Assembly (NCBI RefSeq): GCF_003004785.1
Contig: NZ_PVZS01000004.1
Location: 191,101 to 255,100 of the forward strand
From: Alsobacter soli
Lineage (GTDB): Bacteria; Pseudomonadota; Alphaproteobacteria; Rhizobiales; Beijerinckiaceae
DNA: 64,000 nt
Direction of reading: 5' to 3'
In this document: one piece after another, positions 15,913 through 26,672 of the stretch
Layout: each line of letters starts with the position of its first letter
Position numbering within the stretch: the stretch's first letter is position 1
Program-made: the position numbers and the translations under genes
Notes under the pieces: generated by a model
Database searches by the model: none
The model's input: the letters and a program-made list of their open reading frames with translations, nothing else
What the model was told of the DNA's origin: nothing

Positions 15913-17761
15913 CAAGAACTTCTTTCTCGCGATCGCCCTGTCGCTGGCGGTGCTCATCGGCTGGAACGTCTTCTTCGGCGTGCCCACCATGGACAAGGCC
16001 CGCCAGGACGCGGCCCAGAACGCGAAGGTGGCGTCGGAGAGCGGCAAGCCCGGGCCCATTCCGTCCGCGAGCCCGCAGAGCAACACGCCTCCGTCGGAGA
16101 GCCTGGCCAACCCGGCCATCGCGGCCTCTCGGGAGGCGGCCATCGCGGCTTCGCCGCGCGTCACCATCGACACCAAGCGCGTGCACGGCTCGATCAACCT
16201 GCGTGGCGGCGACGTCGACGACATTGCGCTGAAGGACTACCACGAGACGGTCGACCCCAAGAGCCCGAACATCGTGGTGTTCTCGCCGGCCAACGGACCG
16301 GAAGGCTATTTCGCCCGCCTCGGCTGGCTGCCAGCGGCCGGCGCATCCACGGACGTGCCCCTGCCCTCCACCGTCTGGACGGCGGACTCTCAGACGCTCA
16401 CCGAGGACAAGCCCGTCACCCTCACCTGGGACAACGGCAAGGGCCTCCTGTTCAAGCGCGTGATCGCCATCGACAACACCTACATGCTGACCATCACGGA
16501 CAGCGTGGAGGCCAAGGACGGAGCTTCGGCGTCTCTGACGCCCTATGGCTTCGTACGCCGCATCGGCAAGCCGCACACCCAAGGCTACTACATCCTGCAT
16601 GAGGGCCTCGTCGGCGTGGTCGGCGACCAGGGCCTCCAGGAGATCACCTACGACAAGATGGAGAAGGATCCCCAGCTCTCGGCCACCGAGAAGGGGCGCA
16701 CCTTCCCGCAGTCCACCGGCGGCTGGGTCGGCATCACGGACAAGTACTGGGCCGCGGCGCTCGTCCCGGACCAAAAGACGCCCTACACGGCGACTTACTC
16801 CGTGTCGCAGCCGGCCACCGCCCCGCACAGCTTCCAGACGGTGATCACCCAGCAGCCGGCGACGGTGCAGGCCGGAACGCCCGCCTCGGTGACGACGCGC
16901 CTCTTCGTGGGCGCCAAGGAAGTGAACACGATCAACGGCTACCAGGACTCGCTCGGGATCGAGAAGTTCAAGCTGCTGATCGACTGGGGATGGTTCTTCT
17001 TCATCACCCAGCCCATGTTCAAGCTGCTGGACGCCATCTACAAGCTGGTGGGCAACTTCGGCATCGCCATCCTGGCGGTGACCGTGATCGTGAAGGGCAT
17101 CTTCTTCCCGCTCGCCAACAAGAGCTACGCCTCGATGGCGAAGATGAAGGCCGTCCAGCCGCAGATGCAGGCGCTGCGCGAGCAGTACCCGGACGACAAG
17201 GTCAAGCAGCAACAAGAGATTATGGAGCTCTACAAGCGGGAGAAGATCAATCCCGTGGCGGGCTGCCTGCCCGTGGTGATCCAGATCCCGGTGTTCTTCT
17301 CGCTCTACAAGGTGCTGTTCATCACCATCGAGATGCGGCACGCGCCGTTCTTCGGGTGGATCAAGGACCTTTCCGCGCCGGACCCCACCTCCGTCTTCAA
17401 CCTGTTCGGGCTGATCCCGTGGGAGCCGCCGCACGTGCTGATGATCGGTGTTTGGCCGCTCATCATGGGCGTCACCATGTTCGTCCAGATGAAGATGAAC
17501 CCGGAGCCGGCGGACCCGGTCCAGAAGACCATGTTCACGTGGATGCCGGTGTTCTTCACCTACCTGCTGGCGTCCTTCCCGGCCGGCCTGGTGATCTACT
17601 GGTCGTGGAACAACACGCTGTCGGTGCTGCAGCAGTACGCCATCATGAAGCGCCAGGGCGTGAAGGTGGAGCTGTGGGACAACATGCGCAACGTGTTCCG
17701 CAAGACGCCGGCCAAGCCCCCCGCGGCGAAGTCGGACACCAAGGCCGGCAAGCCGGCCTGA
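15902..17761 (+). CDS. yidC: Membrane protein insertase YidC
   Basis: Inserts and folds inner-membrane proteins, alone or with SecYEG. 619 aa, Gram-negative type: N-terminal TM (about 6-24, [20 protein letters not shown]), a large periplasmic beta-domain (about 60-360), then the five-TM insertase core starting near [17 protein letters not shown] (about 360) and including [20 protein letters not shown] and [13 protein letters not shown]. The basic C-terminal tail ([19 protein letters not shown]) fits ribosome contact. It is translationally coupled to rnpA upstream. Confidence 0.98.
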   Translation: MQDNKNFFLAIALSLAVLIGWNVFFGVPTMDKARQDAAQNAKVASESGKPGPIPSASPQSNTPPSESLANPAIAASREAAIAASPRVTIDTKRVHGSINLRGGDVDDIALKDYHETVDPKSPNIVVFSPANGPEGYFARLGWLPAAGASTDVPLPSTVWTADSQTLTEDKPVTLTWDNGKGLLFKRVIAIDNTYMLTITDSVEAKDGASASLTPYGFVRRIGKPHTQGYYILHEGLVGVVGDQGLQEITYDKMEKDPQLSATEKGRTFPQSTGGWVGITDKYWAAALVPDQKTPYTATYSVSQPATAPHSFQTVITQQPATVQAGTPASVTTRLFVGAKEVNTINGYQDSLGIEKFKLLIDWGWFFFITQPMFKLLDAIYKLVGNFGIAILAVTVIVKGIFFPLANKSYASMAKMKAVQPQMQALREQYPDDKVKQQQEIMELYKREKINPVAGCLPVVIQIPVFFSLYKVLFITIEMRHAPFFGWIKDLSAPDPTSVFNLFGLIPWEPPHVLMIGVWPLIMGVTMFVQMKMNPEPADPVQKTMFTWMPVFFTYLLASFPAGLVIYWSWNNTLSVLQQYAIMKRQGVKVELWDNMRNVFRKTPAKPPAAKSDTKAGKPA

Positions 17762-17765
17762 CGTC

Positions 17766-17858
17766 CTCCGCCGTCTTGGCGAGCCGAAGGCGAAGCCATC
17801 CGGGCACGAGCGTGACGCCCCTGGATTGCTTCGTCGCTCCGCTCCTCGCCATGACGGC
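17766..17858. repeat. Family A repeat, paired halves
   Basis: Left inverted half CCGCCGTCTTGGCGAGCCG... and right half CCTGGATTGCTTCGTCGCTC...CATGACGG, between yidC and engB. The pair can fold into a long interrupted hairpin without a T-run. Confidence 0.8.
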
Positions 17859-17879
17859 GCAACGGCAGGCGACCACGAC

Positions 17880-18581
17880 ATGACGGCCGACGCCCTCCCC
17901 TCAGCTTCTGCTCCCTCCGCTCTCGACCCCGTCCTCGCGGAGGCCGGGCGGAAGCTGTTCGCCGGCGAGGCGGGCTTCTTCTGGGCTGCGGCGCCGAGCG
18001 GCAAGTTGCCCCCCATGGGCACGCTCGAGATAGCCTTCGCGGGCCGTTCCAACGTCGGCAAGTCGAGCCTCATCAACGCGCTCACCGGCCGCAAGGCGCT
18101 GGCGCGCACGTCGCACACGCCCGGGCGCACGCAGGAGCTCAACTTCTTCGACGTGAATGGCCGCTTCACGCTGGTGGACATGCCCGGCTATGGCTACGCG
18201 GCCGTTTCGAAACAAAAGGTGCAGGCCTGGACGGGCCTGATCCACGACTACCTGCGCGGCCGGGCCACGCTGGCGCGGGTCTTCGTGCTGGTCGACTCGC
18301 GGCACGGCCTCAAGGCGGCGGACAACGAGATCATGGACCTGCTCGACAAGTCGGCCGTGTCCTACCAGATCGTGCTGACCAAGGTGGACGAGCTCAAGAA
18401 GGGCGAGGCCGAGAAGCGGGTCGCCGAGACGCTGGACGCACTGAAGCGCCGGCCAGCCGCCTATCCGGAGGTCGTGGTGACCTCGAGCCGCGCCGCGGAG
18501 GGCATCGGCGAGCTGCGCGCCGCCGTCGCCAAGCTGCTCGCGGAGCGCGGGGCGCTCGACCTGTCGGAATTCGCGGCTTGA
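17880..18581 (+). CDS. engB: Ribosome biogenesis GTP-binding protein EngB/YsxC
   Basis: Essential GTPase needed for late 50S subunit assembly. 233 aa from ATG 17880; G1 GRSNVGKSS (55-63), G2 Thr80 (SHTPGRTQ), G3 DMPGYGY (100-106), G4 TKVDEL and G5 SSRAAEG. The frame is open a further 54 bases upstream but only through the family A repeat, so 17880 is the start. The stop overlaps the next gene's TTG start. Confidence 0.97.
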   Translation: MTADALPSASAPSALDPVLAEAGRKLFAGEAGFFWAAAPSGKLPPMGTLEIAFAGRSNVGKSSLINALTGRKALARTSHTPGRTQELNFFDVNGRFTLVDMPGYGYAAVSKQKVQAWTGLIHDYLRGRATLARVFVLVDSRHGLKAADNEIMDLLDKSAVSYQIVLTKVDELKKGEAEKRVAETLDALKRRPAAYPEVVVTSSRAAEGIGELRAAVAKLLAERGALDLSEFAA

Positions 18582-18943
18582 AGACGGCCTCCCGGGTCCT
18601 GCTGGCCCTCGCCGGGCTTTACGGGGCGGCGGGCGTGGCGCTGGCGGCAGCGTCTGCGCACCTGGGCGGGCCGAACCTCGCCACGGCCGCGCAAATTCTC
18701 CTGTTCCATGCCCCGGCGTTGGTGGGCATCGCCGTGGCGGCGGAGCTGACCGCCCTCCCCCGCCGCCTTGTCCTGGCCGCAGGCGCAGCGATCGCGCTCG
18801 GGGCGTTCGCCTTCTCGGGCACGCTGGCGGCAGGCGCCCTGGCCAACTGGCGCCCGGTCCCGATGGGCGCGCCCACGGGCGGCTTCCTGATGATCGGCGG
18901 GTGGCTCCTGCTGGCCGGCGCGGCCGCCTTCGGACGGCGCTGA
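18578..18943 (+). CDS. DUF423-type small membrane protein
   Basis: 121-aa inner-membrane protein, four predicted hydrophobic segments (about 6-28, 36-58, 65-88, 95-118). The N-terminal [19 protein letters not shown] and the final [15 protein letters not shown] resemble the DUF423 (YgdD) family, whose function is not known. The start is TTG at 18578 overlapping the engB stop (TTGA), so expression depends on coupling. An ATG is lacking in the plausible start region. Confidence 0.75.
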   Translation: MKTASRVLLALAGLYGAAGVALAAASAHLGGPNLATAAQILLFHAPALVGIAVAAELTALPRRLVLAAGAAIALGAFAFSGTLAAGALANWRPVPMGAPTGGFLMIGGWLLLAGAAAFGRR

Positions 18944-19013
18944 AAGCGATTTGCCTTCCGGGCGCGGCGCCTTAGAAGGCTTGGCCAGCAACAGCCCAGC
19001 GACGAGCGCCGCC

Positions 19014-19904
19014 ATGACCGACAGCAACGATCCCCACCTCCAGGCCGAAATCCTCGTCCAGGCGCTGCCGCATATGCTGCGCTACGACGAGGCGACGGTC
19101 GTGGTGAAGTACGGCGGCCACGCCATGGGCGACGAGCAGGTGGCCCGCGACTTCGCCAAGGACATGATCCTGCTCGAGCAGTCGGGCGTGAACCCCGTGG
19201 TGGTGCACGGCGGCGGGCCGCAGATCGGGGCCATGCTGAACCGGCTCGGCATCAAGAGCGAGTTCGCGGCGGGCCTGCGCGTGACCGACAAGGCCACCGT
19301 CGAGGTGGTCGAGATGGTGCTGGCCGGCCTCATCAACAAGCAGATCGTCGGCTTCATCAACAACGAGGGCGGCCGCGCCATCGGGCTGTGCGGGAAGGAC
19401 GGCAACATGGTCACCGCCCGCAAGGTGACCCGCACGGTCGTGGACCCGGAAAGCCACATCGAGAAGCATGTGGACCTGGGCTTCGTGGGCGAGCCCGAGA
19501 CCGTCGACAAGACGGTCCTGGAGGCGCTGCTCGGCCGCGAGGTGATCCCGGTGCTGGCGCCGGTCGCCAACGGCTCGGACGGCCAGACCTACAACGTCAA
19601 CGCGGACACCTTCGCGGGCGCCATCGCGGGCGCGCTGAGGGCCAAGCGCCTGCTGCTGCTCACAGACGTGCCGGGCGTGCTCGACAAGAACAAGAACCTG
19701 ATCAAGGAGCTGACCATCGACCAGTGCCGCGCGCTGATCGCGGACGGGACCATCACGGCCGGCATGATTCCCAAGGTCGAGACCTGCATCTATGCCCTGG
19801 AGCAGGGCGTGGAGGGGGTCGTGATCCTCGACGGCAAGGTGCCGCACGCGGTGCTGCTGGAACTGCTGACAGACCATGGCGCCGGAACGCTGATCCGGCG
19901 GTAG
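19014..19904 (+). CDS. argB: Acetylglutamate kinase
   Basis: Phosphorylates N-acetylglutamate, the second step of arginine synthesis in the cytosol. 296 aa from ATG 19014; phosphate-binding Lys32 and KYGGHAM (32-38), [11 protein letters not shown] (62-72), and the nucleotide-binding [15 protein letters not shown]. ArgB with an N-terminal helix of this length is generally the hexameric, arginine-inhibited form; regulation here is inference. The engB-argB order is common in Hyphomicrobiales. Confidence 0.97.
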   Translation: MTDSNDPHLQAEILVQALPHMLRYDEATVVVKYGGHAMGDEQVARDFAKDMILLEQSGVNPVVVHGGGPQIGAMLNRLGIKSEFAAGLRVTDKATVEVVEMVLAGLINKQIVGFINNEGGRAIGLCGKDGNMVTARKVTRTVVDPESHIEKHVDLGFVGEPETVDKTVLEALLGREVIPVLAPVANGSDGQTYNVNADTFAGAIAGALRAKRLLLLTDVPGVLDKNKNLIKELTIDQCRALIADGTITAGMIPKVETCIYALEQGVEGVVILDGKVPHAVLLELLTDHGAGTLIRR

Positions 19905-19909
19905 GTCGG

Positions 19910-20024
19910 TCGTCATCGCGAGCGCAGCGAAGCGATCCAGGGCGGAAGGGCGTCAAGGCTGACGACAGTTGCGCCTGAGGCCCCTGGATTGCTTCGTCGC
20001 TGCGCTCCTCGCAAAGACGGCGGG
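19910..20024. repeat. Family A repeat, paired halves
   Basis: Left half CGTCATCGCGAGCGCAGCGA, right half CCTGGATTGCTTCGTCGCTG...CGCAAAGACGG, separated by about 35 bases. It takes up most of the argB-HAD gap (19905-20120). Confidence 0.8.
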
Positions 20025-20120
20025 AACCGCCCCTCCACCGAAAGCCTTAACCTCTCGGCGGGACACTGAACCCCTTTCGCCACATTCTGGTCGCGGCGAC
20101 ATGCGAGGTTCGATCGTCCT

Positions 20121-20867
20121 ATGACACGTCACGTCCCCCCGCCGCCTCCCGCGGCGCGTCCGGGCTTCGACCATGTCGAAACCTGGATCTTCGATCTCGA
20201 CAACACGCTTTATCCGGCGCACGCCCAGCTGTGGCCGCAGGTGGACCAGCGCATCACGCTGTTCCTGGCGGAGATGTTCGGCCTGGACGGGCTCTCGGCC
20301 CGGGCGCTGCAGAAGTACTATTACACGCGCTACGGGACGACCCTGAAGGGCCTGATGGACGAGCACGCCATCGAACCGGCCGACTTCCTGGATTTCGCCC
20401 ACCAGATCGACCTGTCGCTGCTCGATCCCGACCCTGACCTGGGCGAGGCCATCGAGAAGCTGCCCGGGCGCAAGCTCATCCTCACCAACGGGTCGCGCCA
20501 GCACGCCGAGAACGTGGCGACCAAGCTTGGCATCCGCGACCACTTCGAGGAGATCTTCGACATCGTGGCCGCCGACTTCGTGCCGAAGCCGGAGGCGCGG
20601 ACCTACGAGAAGTTCCTGGACCTCCATGGCGTGGATCCCGCGAAGTCCGCCATGTTCGAGGACCTGGCCAAGAACCTCGTGGTGCCGGCCGCGCTGGGCA
20701 TGACGACCGTGCTGGTGCTGCCCAAGACGTTCGACCCGCACCGGGAGGCGCACGAGCAGACGGCCGTGGACGCCCCCTACGTGCACCACACCACGAAGGC
20801 GCTGGCCGACTTCCTGCGGACCAACACGCCCCTGCGCGAGGCGGCGGAGACGCGAGACGGCGCGTGA
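20121..20867 (+). CDS. HAD-family hydrolase, pyrimidine 5'-nucleotidase type
   Basis: Soluble phosphatase of the haloacid dehalogenase superfamily, SDT1/PhoE-like subgroup often annotated pyrimidine 5'-nucleotidase. 248 aa: motif I FDLDNTLYP with Asp25/Asp27, motif II ILTNGS, motif III Lys in DFVPKPEARTYEKF, motif IV MFEDLAKNL. The Pro-rich N-terminal 14 residues are variable. In bacteria of this order the gene regularly precedes dapD; substrate is not proven by sequence. Confidence 0.88.
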   Translation: MTRHVPPPPPAARPGFDHVETWIFDLDNTLYPAHAQLWPQVDQRITLFLAEMFGLDGLSARALQKYYYTRYGTTLKGLMDEHAIEPADFLDFAHQIDLSLLDPDPDLGEAIEKLPGRKLILTNGSRQHAENVATKLGIRDHFEEIFDIVAADFVPKPEARTYEKFLDLHGVDPAKSAMFEDLAKNLVVPAALGMTTVLVLPKTFDPHREAHEQTAVDAPYVHHTTKALADFLRTNTPLREAAETRDGA

Positions 20868-20933
20868 CGGATGACAGGGGCGGCGCGCGTTGCTAAGGAC
20901 GCGCGACCCTCGCCTCAACAGCCGGATCCCGCC

Positions 20934-21776
<843 letters not shown>

Positions 21777-21790
21777 GGCCGAATCCTCGA

Positions 21791-21950
21791 CGCCGTCATC
21801 CCCGGCGGCGCGCAGCGCCGGGAAGGGGATCCAGGGGGACCGGGCGCGAGTCTCCTGACGCACGCCGGAAGGCCAGGCCGGCCTTTGAAGCAAGCCGCCC
21901 TGGATCCCCTTCCCCTGCGCGGCTTCGCCGCTTCGGCCGGGGATGACGGC
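21791..21950. repeat. Family B composite palindromic repeat
   Basis: Full inverted pair: CCGTCATCCCCGGCGGCGC ... GGGATCCAGGG and CCCTGGATCCCCTTCCCCTG ... GGCCGGGGATGACGG. It lies between dapD and dapE and may shape the shared mRNA. Confidence 0.8.
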
Positions 21951-21999
21951 GGTGAGGCCGTCGCCTCAACGTCATCTCATGCAGAAGCCGGAGCCAGCC

Positions 22000-23166
22000 A
22001 TGCTCGACCCCCGCAATCCCGTCGCCCTGACACAGGCGCTGGTGCGCTGTCCGTCGGTGACCCCGAACGAAGGCGGGGCCCTGCAGTTGCTGGCCGACGT
22101 GCTCGGGCAGGCCGGGTTCGAGACCCATCTCCTCACCTTCTCCGAGCCCGGCACGCCGGACGTTCAGAACCTTTACGCCCGGATCGGGACGGACGCGCCC
22201 TATCTGCTCTTCGCCGGGCACACGGACGTGGTGCCGCCCGGGGATGAGAGCCGCTGGACGCACCCGCCTTTCGGCGGCGATATCGTGGACGGCGTGCTGT
22301 ATGGCCGCGGCGCGACCGACATGAAGAGCGGCGTCGCTGCGTCCGTTTCGGCCACGCTGCGATGGCTGGAAGAAAACGGCGGCAAGCCGCCGCGTGGCTC
22401 CGTGGGGTTCCTGATCACGGGCGACGAGGAAGGCCCCGCGGTCAACGGCACGGTGAAGCTGCTGGAATGGGCGCAGGCGCGGGGCGAGCGGTTCGACTGC
22501 TGCGTGCTGGGCGAGCCCACCAATCCCGAGGCGCTGGGCGACATGATCAAGATCGGCCGGCGCGGCTCCCTGACCGGCCGGCTCACGGTCGAGGGCGTAC
22601 AGGGGCACGTCGCCTACCAGGACCTGGCGGAGAACCCCATCCGGGGCATGGTGCGCCTGCTCGAGGCCCTGATGGCGAAGCCGCTGGACGGCGGCACGGA
22701 GCAGTTCGGGCCGTCGAACCTCGAGGTGACCACGGTGGACGTGGGCAACCCGGCCAGCAACGTCATCCCGGCGTCCGCGAAGGCCGTGTTCAACATCCGC
22801 TTCAATGACCTCTGGACGGCGGAGACGCTGGCCGACGAACTCCGGCGTCGCCTGGCCGAAGCGGCCGGGAACAGCGTGCGCTTCTATGTCGTGTTCGAGC
22901 CCTCGAACGCGCCGGCGTTCCTGACTCCGCCCGGCCCTTTCGTGTCGCTGGTCAGCGAGGCGGTGGAGAGCGTGACGGGGCGCAAGCCCGTCCTCTCAAC
23001 CACGGGCGGCACCTCGGATGCGCGCTTCATCAAGAGCTACTGCCCGGTGATCGAGTTCGGCCTCGTTGGCAAGACCATGCACAAGGTGGACGAGAACGCC
23101 GCCACGGCGGACATCGAGGCCCTGACGGGCATCTACGGGGCGATCATCCGCCGCGCCGTGGGGTGA
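22000..23166 (+). CDS. dapE: Succinyl-diaminopimelate desuccinylase
   Basis: Zinc-dependent hydrolase releasing succinate from N-succinyl-LL-diaminopimelate (lysine and peptidoglycan precursor synthesis). 388 aa from ATG 22000 (ATG 21979 is an alternative). M20 peptidase family metal and catalytic residues: His74 and Asp76 in [10 protein letters not shown], Asp107 in GATDMKSG, the Glu pair near 143-144 in [10 protein letters not shown]. The lid/dimer domain lies at about 180-290, and [11 protein letters not shown] is the C-terminal family signature. Confidence 0.97.
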   Translation: MLDPRNPVALTQALVRCPSVTPNEGGALQLLADVLGQAGFETHLLTFSEPGTPDVQNLYARIGTDAPYLLFAGHTDVVPPGDESRWTHPPFGGDIVDGVLYGRGATDMKSGVAASVSATLRWLEENGGKPPRGSVGFLITGDEEGPAVNGTVKLLEWAQARGERFDCCVLGEPTNPEALGDMIKIGRRGSLTGRLTVEGVQGHVAYQDLAENPIRGMVRLLEALMAKPLDGGTEQFGPSNLEVTTVDVGNPASNVIPASAKAVFNIRFNDLWTAETLADELRRRLAEAAGNSVRFYVVFEPSNAPAFLTPPGPFVSLVSEAVESVTGRKPVLSTTGGTSDARFIKSYCPVIEFGLVGKTMHKVDENAATADIEALTGIYGAIIRRAVG

Positions 23167-23237
23167 GGGTCGAGCCTTCTTCCACTGAAGTCTCTGCTTC
23201 GGAGCCGCTCGGCGGTTCTGGGACTCAGCGCATGCGG

Positions 23238-23291
23238 CCCCTGGATCCCCTTCCCCTCCGCGCCTGCGGCGCTCCGGCCGGGGATGACGGC
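23238..23291. repeat. Family B repeat, right half only
   Basis: CCCTGGATCCCCTTCCCCTC ... CCGGCCGGGGATGACGG after dapE, without the matching left half. The rest of the gap to 23439 holds the palindrome at 23406. Confidence 0.75.
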
Positions 23292-23405
23292 GAACATGGA
23301 GGACTTCCCTTCGTCGTCCGGATCCGACCGCCCAGGAACAATCCCGCTCACGTTCCGTTGAGCATGCCACGTGTCCCTCGACAAAAGTCGAAGACGCGGT
23401 CACCA

Positions 23406-23421
23406 TTGTGCATTGCAACAT
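23406..23421. promoter_or_regulatory. TGCA-centred palindrome (PhaR-like box), copy 2
   Basis: TTGTGCATTGCAACAT, ending 18 bases before the ATG at 23440. It is nearly the same sequence as the reverse complement of the site at 6107-6122. Two unrelated small orphan genes with the same upstream box suggest one shared regulator. Confidence 0.45.
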
Positions 23422-23439
23422 TGGCGCGGGAGCATCGGC

Positions 23440-24024
23440 ATGTTCCTCACCGCAGAGGAAGTCGGCCGCTCGTTGGCCGGGTCCTTCAAGTTGTTAAGCC
23501 GGGACCCGGAGGCGCTGGGGGCCTTCGAAGTGTCCTACGAGTCCTTCTGGCGCTCGTTCGGGGCCATGGGCCTGGTCGCTCCGGCCTTCGTCGCCCTTGT
23601 GGCGGACGCGCGCGTCCAGGCGGGGCTGCCGCTCGAGGAGGGGATCTTCGCCAGTCCAGGCCTCGCTATTCGCGAAGCTGTGCTGGTTGCGGGCTGCTGG
23701 CTCCTTTTTCCGATCGCGATGATCGGCCTTGTGCGCCTGCTCGGCCTGGGGCGGCGCTACGCGCGCTATGTCATCGCCTACAACTGGTCGGCCGTGGTGG
23801 CGACGACCATCATGGCCGTGCCGCACGCCATGCACGTACTCGGACTGGCCACCGGTGGGCTGACAGCGCTCTACCTGTTCGCCTTCGGCGTGCTGATCCT
23901 GCAGTGCCGGTGGTTTCTGGCGAAGACGGCGCTGGGCGTCTCGGGCGGGTTGGCGGCCCTCATCGTGATCCTGGAACTGGGGCTCAACGGAGCAGTCACG
24001 GCCGCGGCGTCGCTGATCGCATAG
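23440..24024 (+). CDS. Polytopic membrane protein of unknown function, 194 aa
   Basis: Not recognised. After a soluble N-terminus (MFLTAEEVGRSLAGSFKLLS) there are about five hydrophobic segments (roughly 40-58, 75-98, 105-130, 137-155, 165-190). A conserved-looking N-terminal helix with repeated acidic/aromatic residues (EVSYESFWRSF) precedes TM1. It sits between dapE and the convergent truA and is preceded by the TGCA palindrome at 23406. No transporter or enzyme motif is apparent. Confidence 0.75.
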   Translation: MFLTAEEVGRSLAGSFKLLSRDPEALGAFEVSYESFWRSFGAMGLVAPAFVALVADARVQAGLPLEEGIFASPGLAIREAVLVAGCWLLFPIAMIGLVRLLGLGRRYARYVIAYNWSAVVATTIMAVPHAMHVLGLATGGLTALYLFAFGVLILQCRWFLAKTALGVSGGLAALIVILELGLNGAVTAAASLIA

Positions 24025-24041
24025 CCGATCAGCCAATTCGC

Positions 24042-24082
24042 CCCCTGGATTGCTTCGTCGCGGCGCTCCTCGCAAGGACGGA
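24042..24082 (+). repeat. Family A repeat, single half
   Basis: CCTGGATTGCTTCGTCGCGG ... TCGCAAGGACGG, lying between the convergent membrane-protein gene and truA and ending exactly at the truA stop codon. Confidence 0.8.
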
Positions 24083-24820
24083 TCAATAGTCGACGCCGAT
24101 CAGGTACAGGCCGCAGGAGGGCGCCATGGCGCCGCAGCGGGAGCGCTGGCGGGCGCCGAGGGCGTCCTCCAGGTCGCGCTTCGACCAGCGCCCCGCGCCG
24201 ACCAGTTGCAGCGAGCCCACCATCGAGCGCACCTGGTGATGGAGGAAGGAGCGCGCGGAGGCGTAGACGCGGATCTCGTCGCCAATGCGTTCCACATCCA
24301 GGCGCGACAGCGTCTTCACCGGGCTCAGCGCCTGGCAATCCGCCGAGCGGAAGGTCGTGAAGTCGTGCTTGCCGACCAGCGCCTGGGCGGCCTCGTGCAT
24401 GGCCTCTGCGTCCAGCGCCCATTTCACCTGCCACACGCGGTTGGCGTCCAGCGCAACGGGCGGGCGGCGATTGACGATGCGGTAGAGGTAATGGCGGCCG
24501 ACGGCCGACATGCGCGCGTTGAAGTCGTCCGGGACGCGTGAGGCCGACAGGATGGCGACCGGGGCCGGCCGCAGGTGGGCGTTCACGGCGTCCCGCACGG
24601 TGTCGGTGGGCCAGTCCTTCTCAAGGTCGACGTGGGCGACCTGATGGGTGGCGTGCACGCCGGCGTCGGTGCGCCCTGCCCCCTGGATGCGCACGTCCTG
24701 GCCGCTGAAACGCGCGATGGCGTCCTCCAGCCGCTGCTGGACCGAGTCTCCCACCGCCTGGAACTGCCAGCCCACGAAGGGGGTGCCGTCATACTCGATG
24801 ACGAGCTTGTAGCGGGGCAT
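24083..24820 (-). CDS. truA: tRNA pseudouridine(38-40) synthase
   Basis: Converts uridines 38-40 of many tRNA anticodon arms to pseudouridine. 245 aa, standard length. Catalytic Asp52 lies in [11 protein letters not shown]; also visible are the N-terminal [11 protein letters not shown] and the C-terminal [13 protein letters not shown]. The stop abuts a family A repeat. Its start faces the small 77-aa gene at 24855 (34 bases between divergent starts). Confidence 0.97.
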   Translation of the reverse strand: MPRYKLVIEYDGTPFVGWQFQAVGDSVQQRLEDAIARFSGQDVRIQGAGRTDAGVHATHQVAHVDLEKDWPTDTVRDAVNAHLRPAPVAILSASRVPDDFNARMSAVGRHYLYRIVNRRPPVALDANRVWQVKWALDAEAMHEAAQALVGKHDFTTFRSADCQALSPVKTLSRLDVERIGDEIRVYASARSFLHHQVRSMVGSLQLVGAGRWSKRDLEDALGARQRSRCGAMAPSCGLYLIGVDY

Positions 24821-24854
24821 CTATATTGAACCCATTGATTCTGGAGATTGCGTA

Positions 24855-25088
24855 ATGGCCCTGATCCGCCACTTCGACCACCAGCCGATGGAACGGAACG
24901 GCATTCACGACGAAGTTGAGGCGACTTATACCGTATTTCAGCGAGACGACAGGACGTTCGTTCAAATCGACACGTATGGTCGGCCTGATAGAGAGCTTCC
25001 TGGCAAGAAGAGCCAAACCATCCAGCTTACTAGAGAAAGCGCATCTGAACTGATCGCCATCCTAAGCGAAGCGTTCCGGTTCAACTAA
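24855..25088 (+). CDS. Small conserved-looking protein, 77 aa (often next to fmt)
   Basis: Compact protein starting [20 protein letters not shown], followed by a beta-rich middle ([20 protein letters not shown]) and the basic segment [18 protein letters not shown] ribosome site GGAG lies eight bases before the ATG. Its base composition is visibly more AT-rich than the neighbours, suggesting separate history. I recall similar small proteins in alphaproteobacteria mislabelled as methionyl-tRNA formyltransferase, apparently because they occur beside fmt; it has no formyltransferase motif. It overlaps fmt tail-to-tail by 8 bases. Function unknown. Confidence 0.75.
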   Translation: MALIRHFDHQPMERNGIHDEVEATYTVFQRDDRTFVQIDTYGRPDRELPGKKSQTIQLTRESASELIAILSEAFRFN

Positions 25089-26013
25089 ACCTCGTCCCGG
25101 CCGGGACCGCCACGCCCCGCAGGAAATCCTCGGCCGCCATGGCCTTCGAACCAGCCTTCTGCACCTGGAGCAGACGGACGGCTCCATCGCGGCAGGCGAC
25201 GGTGAGGCGGTCATCAATCGCCACGCTTGGCTCGCCGGAGGCCTCCGGGAGCAGCGCCGTGCGCAGCACCTTCAGGCGCTCGGGGCCCCGGCCGAGATCA
25301 ACGGTCGCGAAAGCGCCCGGAAAGGGGGAGAGGCCGCGCACGAGGTCGTGGACGGCCTGGGCCGGCCTGCCCCAGTCGATCCGGGCGTCCTCGTTGGCGA
25401 TCTTGTGGGCGTAGGTGACGCCCTGCTCCGCCTGCGGCGTGAACGCGAGGCCGCCGCGGGAAAGCGCCGCAAGGGCGCGCACCATCAGGTCGGCGCCGAG
25501 CACGGCGAGCCGGTCGTGCAGTTCGCCCGCGGTGGTGTCGGGACCGATGGCGACGCGCTCGACCATTCCGACCGGCCCGGTGTCCAGGCCCTTCTCCATG
25601 CGCATCACGGCGACGCCGGTCTCCTTGTCGCCGGCCATGACGGCGCGCTGGATCGGGGCGGCGCCGCGCCAGCGCGGCAGGAGCGACGCATGGAGGTTCA
25701 AGCAGCCGAGCTCGGGGGCGTTCAGGATGGCTTCCGGCAGGATCATGCCATAGGCGACGACCACGGCGACGTCGGCCTGCAACGAGCGGACCTGCTCGGC
25801 GGCGTCCTCGCCCCGCAGGGTGGCGGGCGTGAACACCGGTATCGCAAAACGATCGGCGGCCTGGTGCACCGGGGAGGGCTTCAGCGCCATGCCGCGGCCC
25901 GCCGGGGCGGGCGCGCGGGTGTAGACGGCCACGACCTCGTGGCCCTGGCCCACGATCTCGGAGAGGGTCGGAACGGCGAAATCGGGCGTGCCCATGAAGA
26001 CGACGCGCAGCAT
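25081..26013 (-). CDS. fmt: Methionyl-tRNA formyltransferase
   Basis: Formylates initiator Met-tRNA using 10-formyltetrahydrofolate. 310 aa; N-terminal Rossmann domain with catalytic Asn106, His108 and Asp144 ([18 protein letters not shown]), numbering identical to the E. coli enzyme, and a C-terminal OB-like domain (about 205-305). It lies 30 bases downstream of def on the same strand, the usual def-fmt operon that couples formylation with deformylation. Confidence 0.97.
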   Translation of the reverse strand: MLRVVFMGTPDFAVPTLSEIVGQGHEVVAVYTRAPAPAGRGMALKPSPVHQAADRFAIPVFTPATLRGEDAAEQVRSLQADVAVVVAYGMILPEAILNAPELGCLNLHASLLPRWRGAAPIQRAVMAGDKETGVAVMRMEKGLDTGPVGMVERVAIGPDTTAGELHDRLAVLGADLMVRALAALSRGGLAFTPQAEQGVTYAHKIANEDARIDWGRPAQAVHDLVRGLSPFPGAFATVDLGRGPERLKVLRTALLPEASGEPSVAIDDRLTVACRDGAVRLLQVQKAGSKAMAAEDFLRGVAVPAGTRFS

Positions 26014-26043
26014 GGGGGCTCCCGCTGGTTCAGAAAAGACGGC

Positions 26044-26562
26044 TCAGCCCTGCGCGTCGCGCTTGGCCTGCTTGGAGAACTTCTTCATCACCCGATCCCG
26101 CTTCAGCTTGGAGATGTGGTCGATGAAGAGCTTGCCCTCGAGGTGATCGATCTCGTGCTGAAGACAGGTGGCGAGCAGGCCTTCGGCCTCGATCTCGCAC
26201 TCGCCGCCTTCGCGGTCGACGAAGCGGACGCGCACCTTGGCCGGGCGCTCGACGTCCTCGTAGTACTCGGGGATCGAGAGGCAGCCCTCCTCGTAGGTCG
26301 ACTTCTCCTCCGACGACCACACGATCTCGGGATTGATAAGGGCCAGCGGCTGCTTGGGCTCGTCCTGGCGGGCGACATCGAGCGTGACGACGCGCTCGGC
26401 GACGCCGATCTGGATGGCGGCCAGCCCGATGCCGGGCGCCTCGTACATCGTGTCGAACATGTCGTCGATCAGCGACGTCATCTCCTTCACCGGCCGGACG
26501 ACAGGCGCCGAGACGAGGCGCAGCTTGGGATCGGGGATGATCAGGATCGGACGGGTCGACAT
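26044..26562 (-). CDS. def: Peptide deformylase
   Basis: Metal-dependent hydrolase that removes the N-formyl group from new proteins. 172 aa; motif 1 [10 protein letters not shown] (44-53), motif 2 EGCLSIP with metal ligand Cys94, motif 3 QHEIDHLEG with His136, Glu137 and His140. All catalytic residues are present. The canonical motif 1 Gln (GLAAxQ) is kept at position 51. First gene of the def-fmt pair, divergent from rmuC. Confidence 0.97.
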   Translation of the reverse strand: MSTRPILIIPDPKLRLVSAPVVRPVKEMTSLIDDMFDTMYEAPGIGLAAIQIGVAERVVTLDVARQDEPKQPLALINPEIVWSSEEKSTYEEGCLSIPEYYEDVERPAKVRVRFVDREGGECEIEAEGLLATCLQHEIDHLEGKLFIDHISKLKRDRVMKKFSKQAKRDAQG

Positions 26563-26672
26563 GTTCCAAGGGGTTTCCGGTGGACGGGCTGGAGATAACC
26601 ATTCGGAAAGGCAAAATCAAACCGTTCGCATTTCGTTCTCGCCTTCGGGTCGAATCGCACTAAGCTTCCGGC

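Noticed and set aside
15755..18181. Minus-strand open frame across rnpA-yidC-engB
   Set aside because: It crosses three real genes and a repeat; no protein-like character.
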